A stretch of 64,000 nucleotides of DNA from Cupriavidus pinatubonensis (GCF_019602855.1 NZ_CP080767.1:3720001-3784000); one strand, 5' to 3'; positions 22,301 through 32,464 are shown, counted from the first letter of the stretch. Program-made: numbers and translations. Notes: generated from the sequence alone by a model not told the origin.

Positions 22301-23358
22301 CGCTCATAAAGCTCGTTGATCACCCGCTCGTGCTGGGCGCGGCTGTAGCGCGGATGCAGCGCCGACAGCTTGATCGAAATGCCCGGGCCTTCATAGATGC
22401 CGCGGCCGCGCGAGGCCTGGCCAATCGCATGGATGGCCTGCTCGTACGACGCGAGGTAGCGCTGCGCATCCTCTTCCGTCATCGCCGCTTCGCCAAGCAT
22501 GTCGTAGGAATAGCGGAAGCCCTGCGCTTCGTACTTGCGCGCGTTGGCCAGCGCTTCGGAAATGGTCTCGCCCGTGACGAACTGCTCGCCCATCAGGCGC
22601 ATGGCCATGTCGACGCCCTTGCGGATCAGCGGTTCGCCGCCCTTGCCGATGATGCGCGTGAGCGCCTTGCTCAGGCCCGATTCGGTATGGGTGGCGACCA
22701 GCTTGCCGGTCAGCAGCAGGCCCCAGGTCGCGGCGTTGACGAACAGCGATGGGCTCTGGCCCAGGTGCGACTGCCAGTTGGCGCCGCTAATCTTGTCGCG
22801 GATCAGCGCGTCGCGCGTGGGCTTGTCGGGAATGCGCAGCAGGGCCTCGGCCAGGCACATCAGCGCTACGCCTTCTTGCGACGACAGGGAGAATTCCTGG
22901 ATCAGGCCCTGCACCAGGCCTTCGCGGCCGGTGCCCACCTTCTGCTCGCGCAGCGCGGTGGCCAGCTTCTTGGCCATCTTGATGGCGGCTTCGGCCTGTT
23001 GCTGCGGCAGGCGTGCCTGCTCCAGCAGCACCGGCACGCAATCGGTTTCAGGACGGCGATAGGCCGAAGTAATTGCGGCGCGCAGTACGGATTGCGGCTG
23101 AATGCTTTGCGCGAATTCCAGGAACGGCTGCGGTGCGCCATCGGCGTGGCTCATCTCAGCACCGTCGGCTCCATCGGCCTCCCCTGCGCCGCCTGCCATC
23201 GCCTCATGCGGCAGGTGGCCACGCTCGATCTGCTCGAGATACGTGAAGATCGCCTGCTTGATCAGCCAGTGCGGCGTCCGGTCGATGGATTGGGCGACAC
23301 GCTTGAGGCGATCGCGCGAAGCGTCGTCGAGTTTGACGCCGAGGGTGGTGGTGGCCAT
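19390..23358 (-). CDS. putA: Trifunctional PutA: transcriptional repressor, proline dehydrogenase, P5C dehydrogenase
   Basis: The protein has 1322 residues from ATG 23358, chosen because GGAGAAA lies just upstream; an in-frame start eight codons earlier is less likely. Domains in order: ribbon-helix-helix DNA-binding region (residues about 2-48, TTTLGVKLDDASRDRLKRVA), FAD-dependent proline dehydrogenase (about 230-560, with IDAEEADRLEISLDL, RLVKGAYWDSEIKRAQ and the YPQFATHNAHT motif), and aldehyde dehydrogenase (about 640-1130, catalytic Cys921 in DSAGQRCSALR, Glu motif IAETGGQNA). It oxidises proline to glutamate at the membrane. With the RHH domain present it should repress its own promoter when proline is absent; matching operator half-sites lie at 23483-23530. 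No adjacent putP is seen. Confidence 0.97.
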   Translation of the reverse strand: MATTTLGVKLDDASRDRLKRVAQSIDRTPHWLIKQAIFTYLEQIERGHLPHEAMAGGAGEADGADGAEMSHADGAPQPFLEFAQSIQPQSVLRAAITSAYRRPETDCVPVLLEQARLPQQQAEAAIKMAKKLATALREQKVGTGREGLVQGLIQEFSLSSQEGVALMCLAEALLRIPDKPTRDALIRDKISGANWQSHLGQSPSLFVNAATWGLLLTGKLVATHTESGLSKALTRIIGKGGEPLIRKGVDMAMRLMGEQFVTGETISEALANARKYEAQGFRYSYDMLGEAAMTEEDAQRYLASYEQAIHAIGQASRGRGIYEGPGISIKLSALHPRYSRAQHERVINELYERLKSLTLLARQYDIGINIDAEEADRLEISLDLLERLCFEPELAGWNGIGFVVQGYQKRCPFVIDYLIDLARRSRHRLMIRLVKGAYWDSEIKRAQVEGLEGYPVYTRKVYTDVSYVACARKLLSVPDAIYPQFATHNAHTLSAIYQIAGHSYYPGQYEFQCLHGMGEPLYDQVVGPIADGKFNRPCRIYAPVGTHETLLAYLVRRLLENGANTSFVNRIADDTISLDELVADPVAVVETMHRDEGTLGLPHPKIPSPRGLYGKSRANSAGIDLANEHRLASLSSALLAGTSERVVADPMLGTEVPRAADAITTPVLNPADHRDVVGQVTEASQADVDAALQAAANAAPIWQATPPDVRASALERAADLMEAQMQSLMGIIMREAGKTFSNAIAEVREAVDFLRYYAAEVRRSFDNETHRPLGPVVCISPWNFPLAIFTGQVAAALAAGNTVLAKPAEQTPLIAAAAVRILREAGVPAGAVQLLPGRGETVGAALVGDARVKGVMFTGSTEVARILQRNIAGRLDAAGRPIPLIAETGGQNAMIVDSSALAEQVVGDVVNSAFDSAGQRCSALRVLCLQEDVADRVLAMLKGAMNELTMANPDRLSTDVGPVIDEEARGNIVRHIDAMRAKGRRVHQADPNAPQGASCRHGTFVPPTLIELDSIDELKREVFGPVLHVVRFPRAALDTMIGQINGTNYGLTMGIHTRIDETIAQIVQHAEVGNLYVNRNIVGAVVGVQPFGGEALSGTGPKAGGPLYLHRLLSVCPQDAVVRSVRQAEASGNAPAAPERPVAAQALKDWAKTEMPEVAAACDRFAEASAAGISVTLPGPTGERNTYSLLPRHHVLCLAAQEQDLAIQLAAVLAVGSQAVMAENPVSRGLFARLPKGVQSRVRIVSDWTSPEVAFDAVIHHGDSDQLRTVCEQVAARPGPIIGVQGLAQGEPNIALERLLIERSLSVNTAAAGGNASLMTIG

Positions 23359-23480
23359 GCGAGCTTTCTCCGTAAGACACAAGGCTGCGGGTCGATGTCG
23401 CCCGCGTGGGACGTGAGCGGCGGTGGGGCCCGACTGCGCAACCTCTGGGCTGGCGCGATCTTACTCCTGAAAAACGCAAA

Positions 23481-23532
23481 GGTGCAACCTAGTGCAACCA
23501 CTATCTCGAAAGCCGGTTGCTACGGTTGCACC
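23481..23532. promoter_or_regulatory. PutA operator cluster (GTTGCA half-sites)
   Basis: Three exact copies of the PutA RHH recognition hexamer GTTGCA, two of them as TGCAAC at 23483-23488 and 23493-23498 and one direct at 23525-23530, plus a one-mismatch copy GTTGCT at 23516-23521. The outer pair forms an inverted repeat, GGTGCAACC (23481-23489) and GGTTGCACC (23524-23532). GTTGCA is the published E. coli PutA consensus, and the site is 120-175 bases upstream of putA. Confidence 0.8.
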
Positions 23533-23554
23533 CCAGTCACATGCAGCCCGGCAC

Positions 23555-25840
23555 TCAGATTCTCAGCGGGTCGATTTCCAGTTGCCAGCGCACGCCTCTT
23601 GCGTCTGCGCCGGCATCGGAAAAAGTCCGCACCCACTCGCTCACAAATCGTTGCAAAACGGGCCTTGAGCTGGCTTCCAACAACATCTGGGCACGTTCGC
23701 GGTTAGCAATGCGCACCATCGACATCGGTACCGGATCGTGCAGTTGCACCTCCGGCGCCAAAGCATTGCCGTCTGCCAGGCGCCGGACCGCCTGCAGGAA
23801 CTGCAATGCCCGTTCGAGCTGGCCATGCTCGGCAGTCAGCAGCACCTGATAGCAGAACGGGGGCAACCCGGCCTGGCGGCGCTCGCGCAACTGGCCGGCG
23901 GCGAATCCATCATAGTCATGGCGCACGAGGGCCTGCAATGCCGCAGCGTCTGGATAGCGGGTCTGGATGAGGACTTCGCCGGGCAGGTCGGCCCGCCCGG
24001 CCCGCCCGGATACCTGCATCAGCGACGCGAACAGGTGTTCGGCGGCGCGGAAATCGTGGCTGAACATGGCGGCGTCCGGATGCACGATGCCGACCAGCGT
24101 CACCCGTTGAAAATCATGGCCCTTGGCGATCATCTGGGTACCGACGAGGATGTCCACCTCGCCGGCATGCACTTCGTCGAACATCGCCTGCGCACTGCCT
24201 TTGCGCCGCGTGGAATCGGCATCGATGCGAGCGATACGAGCCTGTGGAAAACGTGCCGCCAGCGCTTCTTCGATGCGCTGGGTGCCACGGCCAAGCGGCG
24301 CGATATCCATATTGCCGCAGTCAGGGCAATGGTGCGGCACGGGCGCCTCCAGCCCGCAGTGGTGGCAGCGCAGCCGCCGTTCCGGCCGGTGCAGCACCAG
24401 GTATGCCGAACAGCGCGGGCAGCCAGACAGCCAGCCGCAGCTATCGCAGGCCAGCACCGGCGCATAGCCACGTCGGTTCAGGAACAGCAGGCTCTGCTCC
24501 CCGCGAGCCAGCCGGGCGTCGATCGCCTCCAGCAACGGCACCGACAGGCCTTCGAACAGCGCCCGCTGGCGCTGGCGTTCATGGTTCAGATCGATCAGAC
24601 GCACGGCCGGCAACGCCGCTTCAGCCTGCGCGCGCTGGCGCAGCACCAGCTTGCGATACGCGCCCTGCTCAGCGCGCCACCAGGTTTCCATTGACGGCGT
24701 GGCCGAGCCAAGTACGACCGGAATTTCGAGCCGCTTGGCGCGCCATACGGCCAGGTCGCGCGCGGAGTAGCGCAGGCCCTCCTGCTGTTTGTAGGACGTG
24801 TCGTGCTCTTCATCGACCACGATCAGCGCAAGATTCGGCATCGAGGCCATGATCGCCATGCGCGTGCCCAGTACGATGCGCGCTTCGCCGCGATGGGCGG
24901 CGAGCCATTGCAGGCTGCGTTCCTGGTCAGCCAGCCCGCTGTGCAGCACGGCCAGCGGCAGGTGCGGAAAGCGCGCGGCAATGCGCGACTGGAGTTGCGG
25001 GGTCAGGTTGATCTCGGGCACCAGCATCAGCACCTGCGTGTGAGGATCGCGCGCGAGTACCTGGGCCATGGCATGCAGATAGACCTCAGTCTTGCCGCTG
25101 CCGGTCACCCCGTGCAGCAGGAACGGAGCAAAGGACGCAGCGGCGCCGATAGCTTCGACCGCCGCAAGCTGTGCTTCATGCAACGCAGGCGCCACCGACG
25201 GGGCCTGCGAGGGCGCGGTGCCGAGCAAGGTACGGTCGGCGCTGATCGCCTCGATCCAGCCTGCAGCGGCCCATTCAACAAGCCTTGCTGGCGCGGCGGT
25301 GCATAATTCGCGCGCCTCGGCCAGACTCATCGGCTCGGGCACTGCGCCGTCGGCGGCGCGGTCGGCCAGCGCCTGCGCAAGCGCCCGCACCGATCGCGCA
25401 CGCCCAGGTATCGACTCGAGCAACGTAGGGATATGTGCCGCAACGACCCGGTACGCCTCGGTCCGTGCACGCTGGCCAAGGCGTGGCCAGCCCTCCGGCT
25501 CCCGCAGCGACGGCGGCAGCGACGGCAGCATCACCTCGCCAAGGCAGCGCTGGTAATAGCGCGCGGCGAACGTCGCAAGATCGCGCCATTCCTGCGCTAG
25601 CGGCGCCAGCCAGCCCAGCCGCGCGGAAACTGCCTTGATCCGGTCCGCCGGCACGGCCGACTCGGCGGCGCGCGCAACGGCAACGCCGACCACGCTGCGA
25701 CGTCCGAACGGTACGACCACCAGATCGCCCGGCACCACTTCATCGTCGGCGAGGTAGTCGAAACAGTCGTCCGCGGGCGTATCAAGCGCCACGCGGACAA
25801 TGCCTGCGCTACGCGGTTCGGTGTCGTCTGGCAACGTCAT
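23555..25840 (-). CDS. priA: Primosomal protein N' (replication restart helicase PriA)
   Basis: About 761 residues from ATG 25840; a TTG 11 codons earlier (25873) is an alternative, and neither has a strong ribosome site. PriA reloads the replisome at stalled forks. The N-terminal 3'-DNA-binding domain (VRVALDTPADDCFDYL, VVPFGRRSVVGV) is followed by the helicase: Walker A LLHGVTGSGKTEVYL, Walker B VVDEEHDTSYKQQ, then the zinc-binding insertion with paired cysteines (CDSCGWLSGCPRCS, RCHHCGLEAPVPHHCPDCG), and the C-terminal helicase motifs GTQMIAKGHDF and VSGRAGR. It is a single gene, reading toward the putA promoter region. Confidence 0.96.
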   Translation of the reverse strand: MTLPDDTEPRSAGIVRVALDTPADDCFDYLADDEVVPGDLVVVPFGRRSVVGVAVARAAESAVPADRIKAVSARLGWLAPLAQEWRDLATFAARYYQRCLGEVMLPSLPPSLREPEGWPRLGQRARTEAYRVVAAHIPTLLESIPGRARSVRALAQALADRAADGAVPEPMSLAEARELCTAAPARLVEWAAAGWIEAISADRTLLGTAPSQAPSVAPALHEAQLAAVEAIGAAASFAPFLLHGVTGSGKTEVYLHAMAQVLARDPHTQVLMLVPEINLTPQLQSRIAARFPHLPLAVLHSGLADQERSLQWLAAHRGEARIVLGTRMAIMASMPNLALIVVDEEHDTSYKQQEGLRYSARDLAVWRAKRLEIPVVLGSATPSMETWWRAEQGAYRKLVLRQRAQAEAALPAVRLIDLNHERQRQRALFEGLSVPLLEAIDARLARGEQSLLFLNRRGYAPVLACDSCGWLSGCPRCSAYLVLHRPERRLRCHHCGLEAPVPHHCPDCGNMDIAPLGRGTQRIEEALAARFPQARIARIDADSTRRKGSAQAMFDEVHAGEVDILVGTQMIAKGHDFQRVTLVGIVHPDAAMFSHDFRAAEHLFASLMQVSGRAGRADLPGEVLIQTRYPDAAALQALVRHDYDGFAAGQLRERRQAGLPPFCYQVLLTAEHGQLERALQFLQAVRRLADGNALAPEVQLHDPVPMSMVRIANRERAQMLLEASSRPVLQRFVSEWVRTFSDAGADARGVRWQLEIDPLRI

Positions 25841-26371
25841 CAGAGGCAGTTCTGGTGCACGGCGCGTGCGCAAAGACTGTGCGGATTCAGGCGCAAAGGG
25901 AATAGAAGCAGGCTTAGTGTGCGGCGCAACATCAACTTAAAGTAAAACTTCAAATGTGGCCCTAAGTCGATGATAGATGACTGCTTTTCCACTAATTCCA
26001 CAGACCCTGTGGATAACTTTGTTGAAAAGTCGCTGTGGGACGCCGCGAAAGCCCGAAAAACAAGGGAATCACTGGCAAGCGCAACCGCTTTGAAAAACTT
26101 CCAATTCCTTAAAAATCAAGGCCTTGCAAACATCCCCCAGATGAGTTAAGGGGTTACCCCTTCTTGCAGTGCGGCAAACCTATCGGTGTGCATAAGTCAA
26201 GCCTCCACCGTCAATTGCAAGCACCTTTTTGGCGAATCAGGATGAAATTGTTTACTTGACAGCAGCAGCGGCGCGCCTCCAGCGACACCGCTGACGTTGG
26301 CGCCAAAATCGCTGCACCGCGAGGAAAATATGACCGGCGCATGACGCCGGTACTTTCGGGATATCGGTGTT
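25841..26371. other. Gene-free stretch between priA and hemE
   Basis: These 531 bases hold no convincing gene. Contents seen: a relatively AT-rich segment (about 25920-26130), one perfect DnaA box in reverse orientation, TGTGGATAA at 26008-26016, a weaker TTTTCCACT at 25985, and a 6-base-pair hairpin AAGGGG-TTA-CCCCTT at 26148-26162. A candidate hemE terminator is at its right end. Confidence 0.6.
26323..26351 (-). terminator. Candidate intrinsic terminator of hemE
   Basis: On the minus strand, stem ACCGGCG (26351-26345) pairs with CGCCGGT (26339-26333) across a 5-base loop, followed by CATATTTTCC. It lies 21 bases past the hemE stop. The T-run is interrupted, so confidence is moderate. Confidence 0.5.
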
Positions 26372-27463
26372 TCAGCCCTGCGACGTGCGCAGCTGGCGGC
26401 TATAGCGATGCACTTCGTCGACGAGCACCGCCACGCTTTCCGGGGGCGTGAACTGCGAAATACCGTGGCCGAGGTTGAACACATGACCGTCGCTACCGCC
26501 CGCTGCCGCATAGCTGTCGAGCACGCCCCGCACCTGTTCCCGAATCGCCGCTTCGGGGGCGAACAGCACTGTCGGATCGATATTGCCCTGCAGCGCCACG
26601 CGGCCACCGGTGCGTCGGCGCGCTTGCGCAAGGTTGACCGTCCAGTCCAAACCAATGGCGTCGGCGCCGGTGTCGGCGAGGCCTTCCAGCCACAGGCCGC
26701 CACCCTTCGTGAAGACGATCGCGGGGATCTGCTGTCCGTCATGCTCGCGCTTCAGGCCGGCGAGCACCTTGCGCATATAGGCCAGCGAGAACGCCTGGTA
26801 CATGCCGTCAGCCAGCGCACCGCCCCAGGTGTCGAAGATCATGACGGCCTGCGCGCCTGCCTCGATCTGTGCATTCAGGTACTCGCTGACCGCCTGCGCA
26901 TTGATGTCGAGGATGCGGTGCATCAGGTCCGGCCGGCCGTACATCATCGCCTTGACCGTGCGGAAGTCGTCCGAGCCGCCGCCTTCGACCATGTAGCAAG
27001 CCAGCGTCCACGGGCTGCCCGAGAAGCCGATCAGCGGCACGCGCTGGCGCCCGTCCTGGACCAGCGCGCGGCGGATCTCGGCCACGGCGTCGAACACATA
27101 CTGCAGTGATGCCATGTCGGGCACGGCAAGCTTCTGCACGTCGGCCTCGGTACGCAGCGGCCGCGCGAAGCGCGGGCCTTCGCCCTGGGCAAACGACAGG
27201 CCGAGGCCCATGGCGTCGGGCACGGTCAGGATGTCGGAGAACAGGATGGCCGCGTCCAGCGGATAGCGGTCCAGCGGCTGCAGCGTCACTTCGGTGGCAT
27301 AGGCTGGATTCTTGGCCAGGCCCAGAAAGCTGCCCGCGCGCGCGCGCGTGGCGTTGTACTCAGGCAGGTAGCGGCCCGCCTGGCGCATCAGCCACAGCGG
27401 CGTGTATTCGGTCGGCTGCCGGCGCAGTGCGCGCAGGAAAGTGTCGTTCTGCAGTGCAGTCAT
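26372..27463 (-). CDS. hemE: Uroporphyrinogen decarboxylase
   Basis: The protein has 363 residues and is a cytoplasmic haem-pathway enzyme that decarboxylates uroporphyrinogen III to coproporphyrinogen III. The active-site signatures are intact: [15 protein letters not shown] near the N-terminus, the Asp of [12 protein letters not shown], and the second signature [19 protein letters not shown]. The ATG at 27463 is preferred, since GAGG sits six bases before it; the in-frame ATG at 27469 is too close to that site. It stands alone between the esterase gene (upstream, 83 bases) and the priA gap. Confidence 0.97.
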   Translation of the reverse strand: MTALQNDTFLRALRRQPTEYTPLWLMRQAGRYLPEYNATRARAGSFLGLAKNPAYATEVTLQPLDRYPLDAAILFSDILTVPDAMGLGLSFAQGEGPRFARPLRTEADVQKLAVPDMASLQYVFDAVAEIRRALVQDGRQRVPLIGFSGSPWTLACYMVEGGGSDDFRTVKAMMYGRPDLMHRILDINAQAVSEYLNAQIEAGAQAVMIFDTWGGALADGMYQAFSLAYMRKVLAGLKREHDGQQIPAIVFTKGGGLWLEGLADTGADAIGLDWTVNLAQARRRTGGRVALQGNIDPTVLFAPEAAIREQVRGVLDSYAAAGGSDGHVFNLGHGISQFTPPESVAVLVDEVHRYSRQLRTSQG

Positions 27464-27545
27464 GGTCATCCTCGTAAGACCGCCATTCTAAGGGATGGCC
27501 GCCGCGCACCGGCGCCTGATGCGACAGTGCCGGCGCACCAGACCG

Positions 27546-28502
27546 CTAGACGTCGTCGAACAGGCTCGCGAAGGCCTGCGCGGCACGTTGCATCCATTCG
27601 CGCGCGCGCGGCGCGTCCGGTTGCAGGCGTGCGAATCCGTGCGTCATGCCACTGGCCTCGATGGTGACTACCGTGGCGTCGTGCCGGACGAGGAAATCGG
27701 CATAGGCAAGCCCGTCATCGCGCAACACGTCGTTGGCGGCAACGACGATGGCGGTGGCCGGCGGCTGCACCTTCGGCGCCTGCGCCATCAGATGAATGCG
27801 TAGATCTTCGTGTTGCGCGCCGCGCGCCAGACTCTCGGCGCCGATAAACTGCGTCCAGAACCAGGCCATCTCGTCACGGGTCAGCCCGGGGCCATCGGCA
27901 AAGGCGCGGTAGCTCTCGCTGGAAAGCACCGGCGCTGTGACCGGATAGACGAGCAACTGCGCCACCACCACTTGCTGTCGGGCTTCGGTGTTGACCTGCT
28001 GCGCCGCGAGTGCTGCGAGGTGTCCACCAGCGCTATCGCCCGCCACGGCAAGGAAGCCGGTATCGAAGCCCAGCGACGCGCGCTGCACGGCGAACCAACG
28101 GACAGCATCTACGGCGTCATCGCATGGCGCGGGAAACGCATGCTCAGGCGCGAGCCGATAATCCACGCTGGCTACCGCGCAGCCCGTATCAGCCGCCAGC
28201 AGTGCTGCGACGGTATGGTGGGTCTCGTGCGATCCGACGACCCAGCCGCCGCCGTGGAAATAAACGATCAACCGGGACGGCGCATCGGCCACCGGACGGA
28301 ACAGGCGCGCCGTCAGCGAGCGGCCTTCCAGCGCAAGGGTGAGGTCTTCCCACGTGCTGCCGGCAGGATCAGGTACGACCGACGAAGCTGCCACTTCGGC
28401 AAAGCGCTCGCGCCGCGCGCGCGCATCAACGGGTACGGGAAGGGCGCCATATTGCTCGGCCAGGCGGCGGTAATAGGCGAGGAGTTGCGGATCGATAGCC
28501 AT
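27546..28502 (-). CDS. Alpha/beta hydrolase, hormone-sensitive-lipase (HSL, family IV esterase) type
   Basis: A 318-residue serine esterase. It has the oxyanion motif HGGGW (residues 83-87), the nucleophile motif GDSAGG (Ser157), an acid residue in the ANDVLRDDGLAYAD region, and the catalytic His in GMTHGFARL. Enzymes of this group hydrolyse short to medium acyl esters; the natural substrate is not evident. No signal peptide is seen, so it is cytoplasmic. It lies 18 bases after the CoA-binding protein gene, in the same direction, so the two probably share a transcript. Confidence 0.93.
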   Translation of the reverse strand: MAIDPQLLAYYRRLAEQYGALPVPVDARARRERFAEVAASSVVPDPAGSTWEDLTLALEGRSLTARLFRPVADAPSRLIVYFHGGGWVVGSHETHHTVAALLAADTGCAVASVDYRLAPEHAFPAPCDDAVDAVRWFAVQRASLGFDTGFLAVAGDSAGGHLAALAAQQVNTEARQQVVVAQLLVYPVTAPVLSSESYRAFADGPGLTRDEMAWFWTQFIGAESLARGAQHEDLRIHLMAQAPKVQPPATAIVVAANDVLRDDGLAYADFLVRHDATVVTIEASGMTHGFARLQPDAPRAREWMQRAAQAFASLFDDV

Positions 28503-28520
28503 CGGGTCAGGCGAAAGGGT

Positions 28521-28958
28521 TCAGGACAGCGCGAGCTGGCGGGTGAGCTCGATCTTGCTGCAGCAGTCTTGCACGGCGAGCAGGCCCTCTACGCGGGCCT
28601 GGCCGATAGCGGCGTCGTTCACGATACCCAGCTGCAGCCATACGCCACATGCGCCGATCGCCTTCGCATCGGCGACCACGGGCGGAGTGTCTTCGGCGCG
28701 GCGAAAAATGTCGACCCAGTCGATGCGCTCGCCCTGTGCCGCCATCGCGGTCGCCGCGTCCTGCAGCGAGGCGTGGCACGGCTCGCCTAGAATGCGTTCG
28801 CCGGCATGGCGCGGATTGACCGGCACGATGCGGAAACCGTGCTGCTGCAGGAATTCGGCAACCTCATGGCTCGGTCGATCAGCACGGTCCGACAGGCCCA
28901 CAATAGCCACGGTCCTCATGCCGAGCATTTTCCGGATCGCGTCCTGCATATCTGCCAT
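28521..28958 (-). CDS. CoA-binding domain protein (YccU-like)
   Basis: About 145 residues. The start is ATG 28958 or the adjacent ATG 28961; GGAG ends 3-6 bases upstream, which favours 28958. It is a single CoA-binding Rossmann domain: KMLGMRTVAIVGLSDRADRPSHEVAEFLQQHGFRIVPVNP, with IDWVDIFRRAEDTPPVVADA and GACGVWLQLGIVNDAA later. These small proteins are related to the CoA-binding domain of succinyl-CoA synthetase; their role is not settled. It is the first gene of a probable two-gene unit with the downstream esterase. The open frame continues upstream without conserved sequence. Confidence 0.85.
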   Translation of the reverse strand: MADMQDAIRKMLGMRTVAIVGLSDRADRPSHEVAEFLQQHGFRIVPVNPRHAGERILGEPCHASLQDAATAMAAQGERIDWVDIFRRAEDTPPVVADAKAIGACGVWLQLGIVNDAAIGQARVEGLLAVQDCCSKIELTRQLALS

Positions 28959-29236
28959 CATGAACTCCAGTACATGGCCTCGGGCAGCGCCGGGCGTGGT
29001 TGTAACCGGGCAATCGTAACTGACGATCGGCTCTCGCGCCGGAAGCGCCGCATTGTTCGCCAGCGCACAGGGAATTCGACGCACTACGGTGCGCACAGAT
29101 CACGTTATGAGTAGAAAGTGACGCCTTATGTGTTGGATGTGCGTATGACGCTCCATTTCGCGCGAGTTGGCTTTCAACTTCTTGCAAAAGGATACATTTT
29201 GTTACTGCCATTGCAGGGACTTTCCCCCACAATGCA

Positions 29237-29524
29237 TTGACACACCGGCGTTTGGTGGACCGCGTCCCCGCGAAGAAGTGAGTAACGAGAAGATGGGGCG
29301 CTGAAGAAAGCCCTTGGCAGTGATTCCCGATTTTCCGAGCCAGCAGGCGATGCCTGCTGGTCGGACACCAGGAAGACCCGATGGCGCGAGGCCTTTGCGG
29401 CCGAATGTGCGAACCAGATTCGCTGCGCCTTAGTAGTCCTGGACCGAACCCGTTCCTTCGAATTGACCCCTCGAAGGGATTTTCCCGTCCGCGCGGAGCC
29501 TCCCCGGCCCGCGCGCTTTTTTTT
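29237..29524 (+). ncRNA. Candidate small structured RNA
   Basis: Three consecutive perfect hairpins (29340-29360, 29455-29477, 29490-29515) end in a T8 tract (29517-29524), which has the form of a plus-strand RNA with an intrinsic terminator. TTGACA at 29237-29242 could be a -35 element, but no good -10 follows at the right distance, so the 5' end is a guess. No known RNA family was recognised. The terminal hairpin alone could also just be a terminator. Confidence 0.3.
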
Positions 29525-29557
29525 GGTCCAAGCACAAGAAGCTTATCCCCACAGCAT

Positions 29558-29588
29558 AAAAAAAGGCAGCCGCGTGGCTGCCTTTTTT
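29558..29588. terminator. Bidirectional intrinsic terminator after the atp operon
   Basis: Stem AAAAAAGGCAGCC (29559-29571) pairs with GGCTGCCTTTTTT (29576-29588) across a GCGT loop. It has a T-run on both strands. It lies 48 bases after the atpC stop. Confidence 0.92.
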
Positions 29589-29635
29589 GGTTGTCGCACC
29601 GAAAAAACAACAGTGCGACAGGGACTGCTTGCTGC

Positions 29636-30052
29636 TTACTTCTTACGACGCAGACGGGCGATGGCAGCCAGTTGCGCGGCGGCCACGGCGAGCTCGCTCT
29701 GAGCGCGTGCAATGTCCAGATCGCTGCTCTGGTTTTGCATCAACTCTTCGGCGGCACGCTTGGCTTCCTGCGCCTTGGCTTCGTCCAGATCGGTACCGCG
29801 GATAGCGGTATCGGCCAGCACGGTAACGTGCTGCGGCTGGACTTCGAGAATACCGCCGGCAACGAACACAAACTCTTCGCTGCCGTCTTCCTTCTCGATA
29901 CGCACGGCGCCCGGCTGGATACGCGTAATCAGCGGCGTGTGGCCCGGCAGAATGCCCAGCTCACCCGACTCGCCCGGCAGCGCCACGAACTTCGCCGGAC
30001 CGGAGAAGATCGACGCTTCCGCGCTGACGACGTCTACAAGAATGGTTGCCAT
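29636..30052 (-). CDS. atpC: ATP synthase F1 subunit epsilon
   Basis: This 138-residue protein is a rotor subunit that couples gamma to the c-ring and inhibits ATP hydrolysis. It has the N-terminal beta-sandwich ([38 protein letters not shown]) and C-terminal helices with [10 protein letters not shown]. The start ATG 30052 (MATILVDVV) is the conserved one; the open frame continues upstream into the intergenic region. It is the last gene of the atp operon, 99 bases after atpD, followed by a strong terminator. Confidence 0.97.
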   Translation of the reverse strand: MATILVDVVSAEASIFSGPAKFVALPGESGELGILPGHTPLITRIQPGAVRIEKEDGSEEFVFVAGGILEVQPQHVTVLADTAIRGTDLDEAKAQEAKRAAEELMQNQSSDLDIARAQSELAVAAAQLAAIARLRRKK

Positions 30053-30115
30053 ATGAATTCCTTTGTCCGTTCGCTTCACTTCTGACGGCCGGGCGCGCAA
30101 GGCGGCCGGCCGCCA

Positions 30116-30137
30116 CTCCCGCACCGGGGTGCGGGAG
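30116..30137 (-). other. Hairpin between atpD and atpC
   Basis: CTCCCGCAC (30116-30124) and GTGCGGGAG (30129-30137) form a 9-base-pair stem with a CGGG loop. There is no T-run, so it is more likely an mRNA-stability or processing hairpin than a terminator. Confidence 0.5.
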
Positions 30138-30151
30138 CGTCAAAGCGAGGC

Positions 30152-31588
<1,437 letters not shown>

Positions 31589-32464
31589 TTAGACGGCTGC
31601 CGCACCGCTGACGATTTCCGACAGTTCCTTGGTGATCGCTGCCTGACGGGTCTTGTTGTAGTCCAGTTGCAGTTCGCCGATCACGTTCTTGGCATTGTCG
31701 GATGCCGCCTTCATGGCCACCATGCGCGCCGATTGCTCGGACGCCATGTTTTCGGCCACGGCCTGGTACACCAGCGCCTCGACGTAGCGGACCAACAGGT
31801 CTTCCACCACGGTCTGGGCGTCAGGCTCGTAGATGTAATCCCACGAGTAGGCGCGCTTTTCCTCTTCGGTCTGGGCCAGCTTGTCGGCGGCGAGCGGCAA
31901 CAGCTGCTCGACCATCGGCTCCTGCTTCATCGTATTGATGAACCGGGTGTACGACAGGTACACCGCGTCGACTTCACCGTTGGTGAATGCGTCGAGCTGA
32001 ACCTTGATGGCACCGATCAGCTTTTCCAGATGCGGCGTGTCGCCAAGCTGCACCACGTTCGAGACCACCTTGGCGCCAATACGGCTCAGGAACTGCATGC
32101 CCTTGCCGCCGATGGCGGTCGCTTGCACGTCCACGCCGCGGCCCTGCAAGGTCTTCAGTTCATTGGTGACCGCACGCAGCACGTTGGTGTTCAGGCCACC
32201 GCACAGCCCCTTGTCGGTCGTCACCACGATCATGCCGACGCGCTTGACTTCGCGCTCCTGCATGAACGGATGCTTGAACTCGGGGTTGGCCGAAGCCAGG
32301 TGCGCCGCGATATTGCGCACTTTCTCGGCGTAGGGACGGGCATTGCGCATCCGCTCCTGCGCCTTGCGCATTTTGGACGCGGCGACCATCTCCATCGCCT
32401 TGGTGATCTTGCGCGTGTTCTGCACGCTCTTGATCTTGGTTCGAATCTCTTTCGTTCCGGCCAT
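31589..32464 (-). CDS. atpG: ATP synthase F1 subunit gamma
   Basis: This 291-residue protein is the central stalk of F1. The N-terminal coiled coil starts at the conserved [36 protein letters not shown]; the C-terminal helix ends [17 protein letters not shown]. The middle has [18 protein letters not shown] 32464 is used, since GGAGAGGAAG stands directly before it; an open frame 11 codons longer has no support. It lies between atpA and atpD in the standard order. Confidence 0.97.
   Translation of the reverse strand: MAGTKEIRTKIKSVQNTRKITKAMEMVAASKMRKAQERMRNARPYAEKVRNIAAHLASANPEFKHPFMQEREVKRVGMIVVTTDKGLCGGLNTNVLRAVTNELKTLQGRGVDVQATAIGGKGMQFLSRIGAKVVSNVVQLGDTPHLEKLIGAIKVQLDAFTNGEVDAVYLSYTRFINTMKQEPMVEQLLPLAADKLAQTEEEKRAYSWDYIYEPDAQTVVEDLLVRYVEALVYQAVAENMASEQSARMVAMKAASDNAKNVIGELQLDYNKTRQAAITKELSEIVSGAAAV

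Larger units (their letters stand above)
28959..29635. other. Gene-free stretch with clustered hairpins
   Basis: This 677-base stretch holds no believable protein gene. From 29340 on it is unusually rich in perfect hairpins: 29340-29348/29352-29360 (9 base pairs), 29455-29461/29471-29477 (7), 29490-29496/29509-29515 (7, followed by T8) and the atpC terminator at 29558-29588. The left part (28960-29200) shows nothing I can name. Confidence 0.6.

Noticed and set aside
21049-23706. Long plus-strand open frame opposite putA
   Set aside because: It is the antisense shadow of PutA, and crosses the putA promoter and operator region.
25985-26042. A DnaA-box array or second oriC
   Set aside because: Only one box is perfect; the others have two to four mismatches, and no DNA-unwinding element or dnaA/dnaN genes lie nearby.
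29440-29480. A T-arm-like TTCGAAT suggesting a tRNA
   Set aside because: The bases around it form a plain hairpin (29455-29477), and no acceptor, D or anticodon arms can be drawn.
28879-29712. A 277-codon minus-strand frame between the CoA-binding protein and atpC
   Set aside because: It runs through the atpC terminator and the hairpin cluster and has no recognisable domain.
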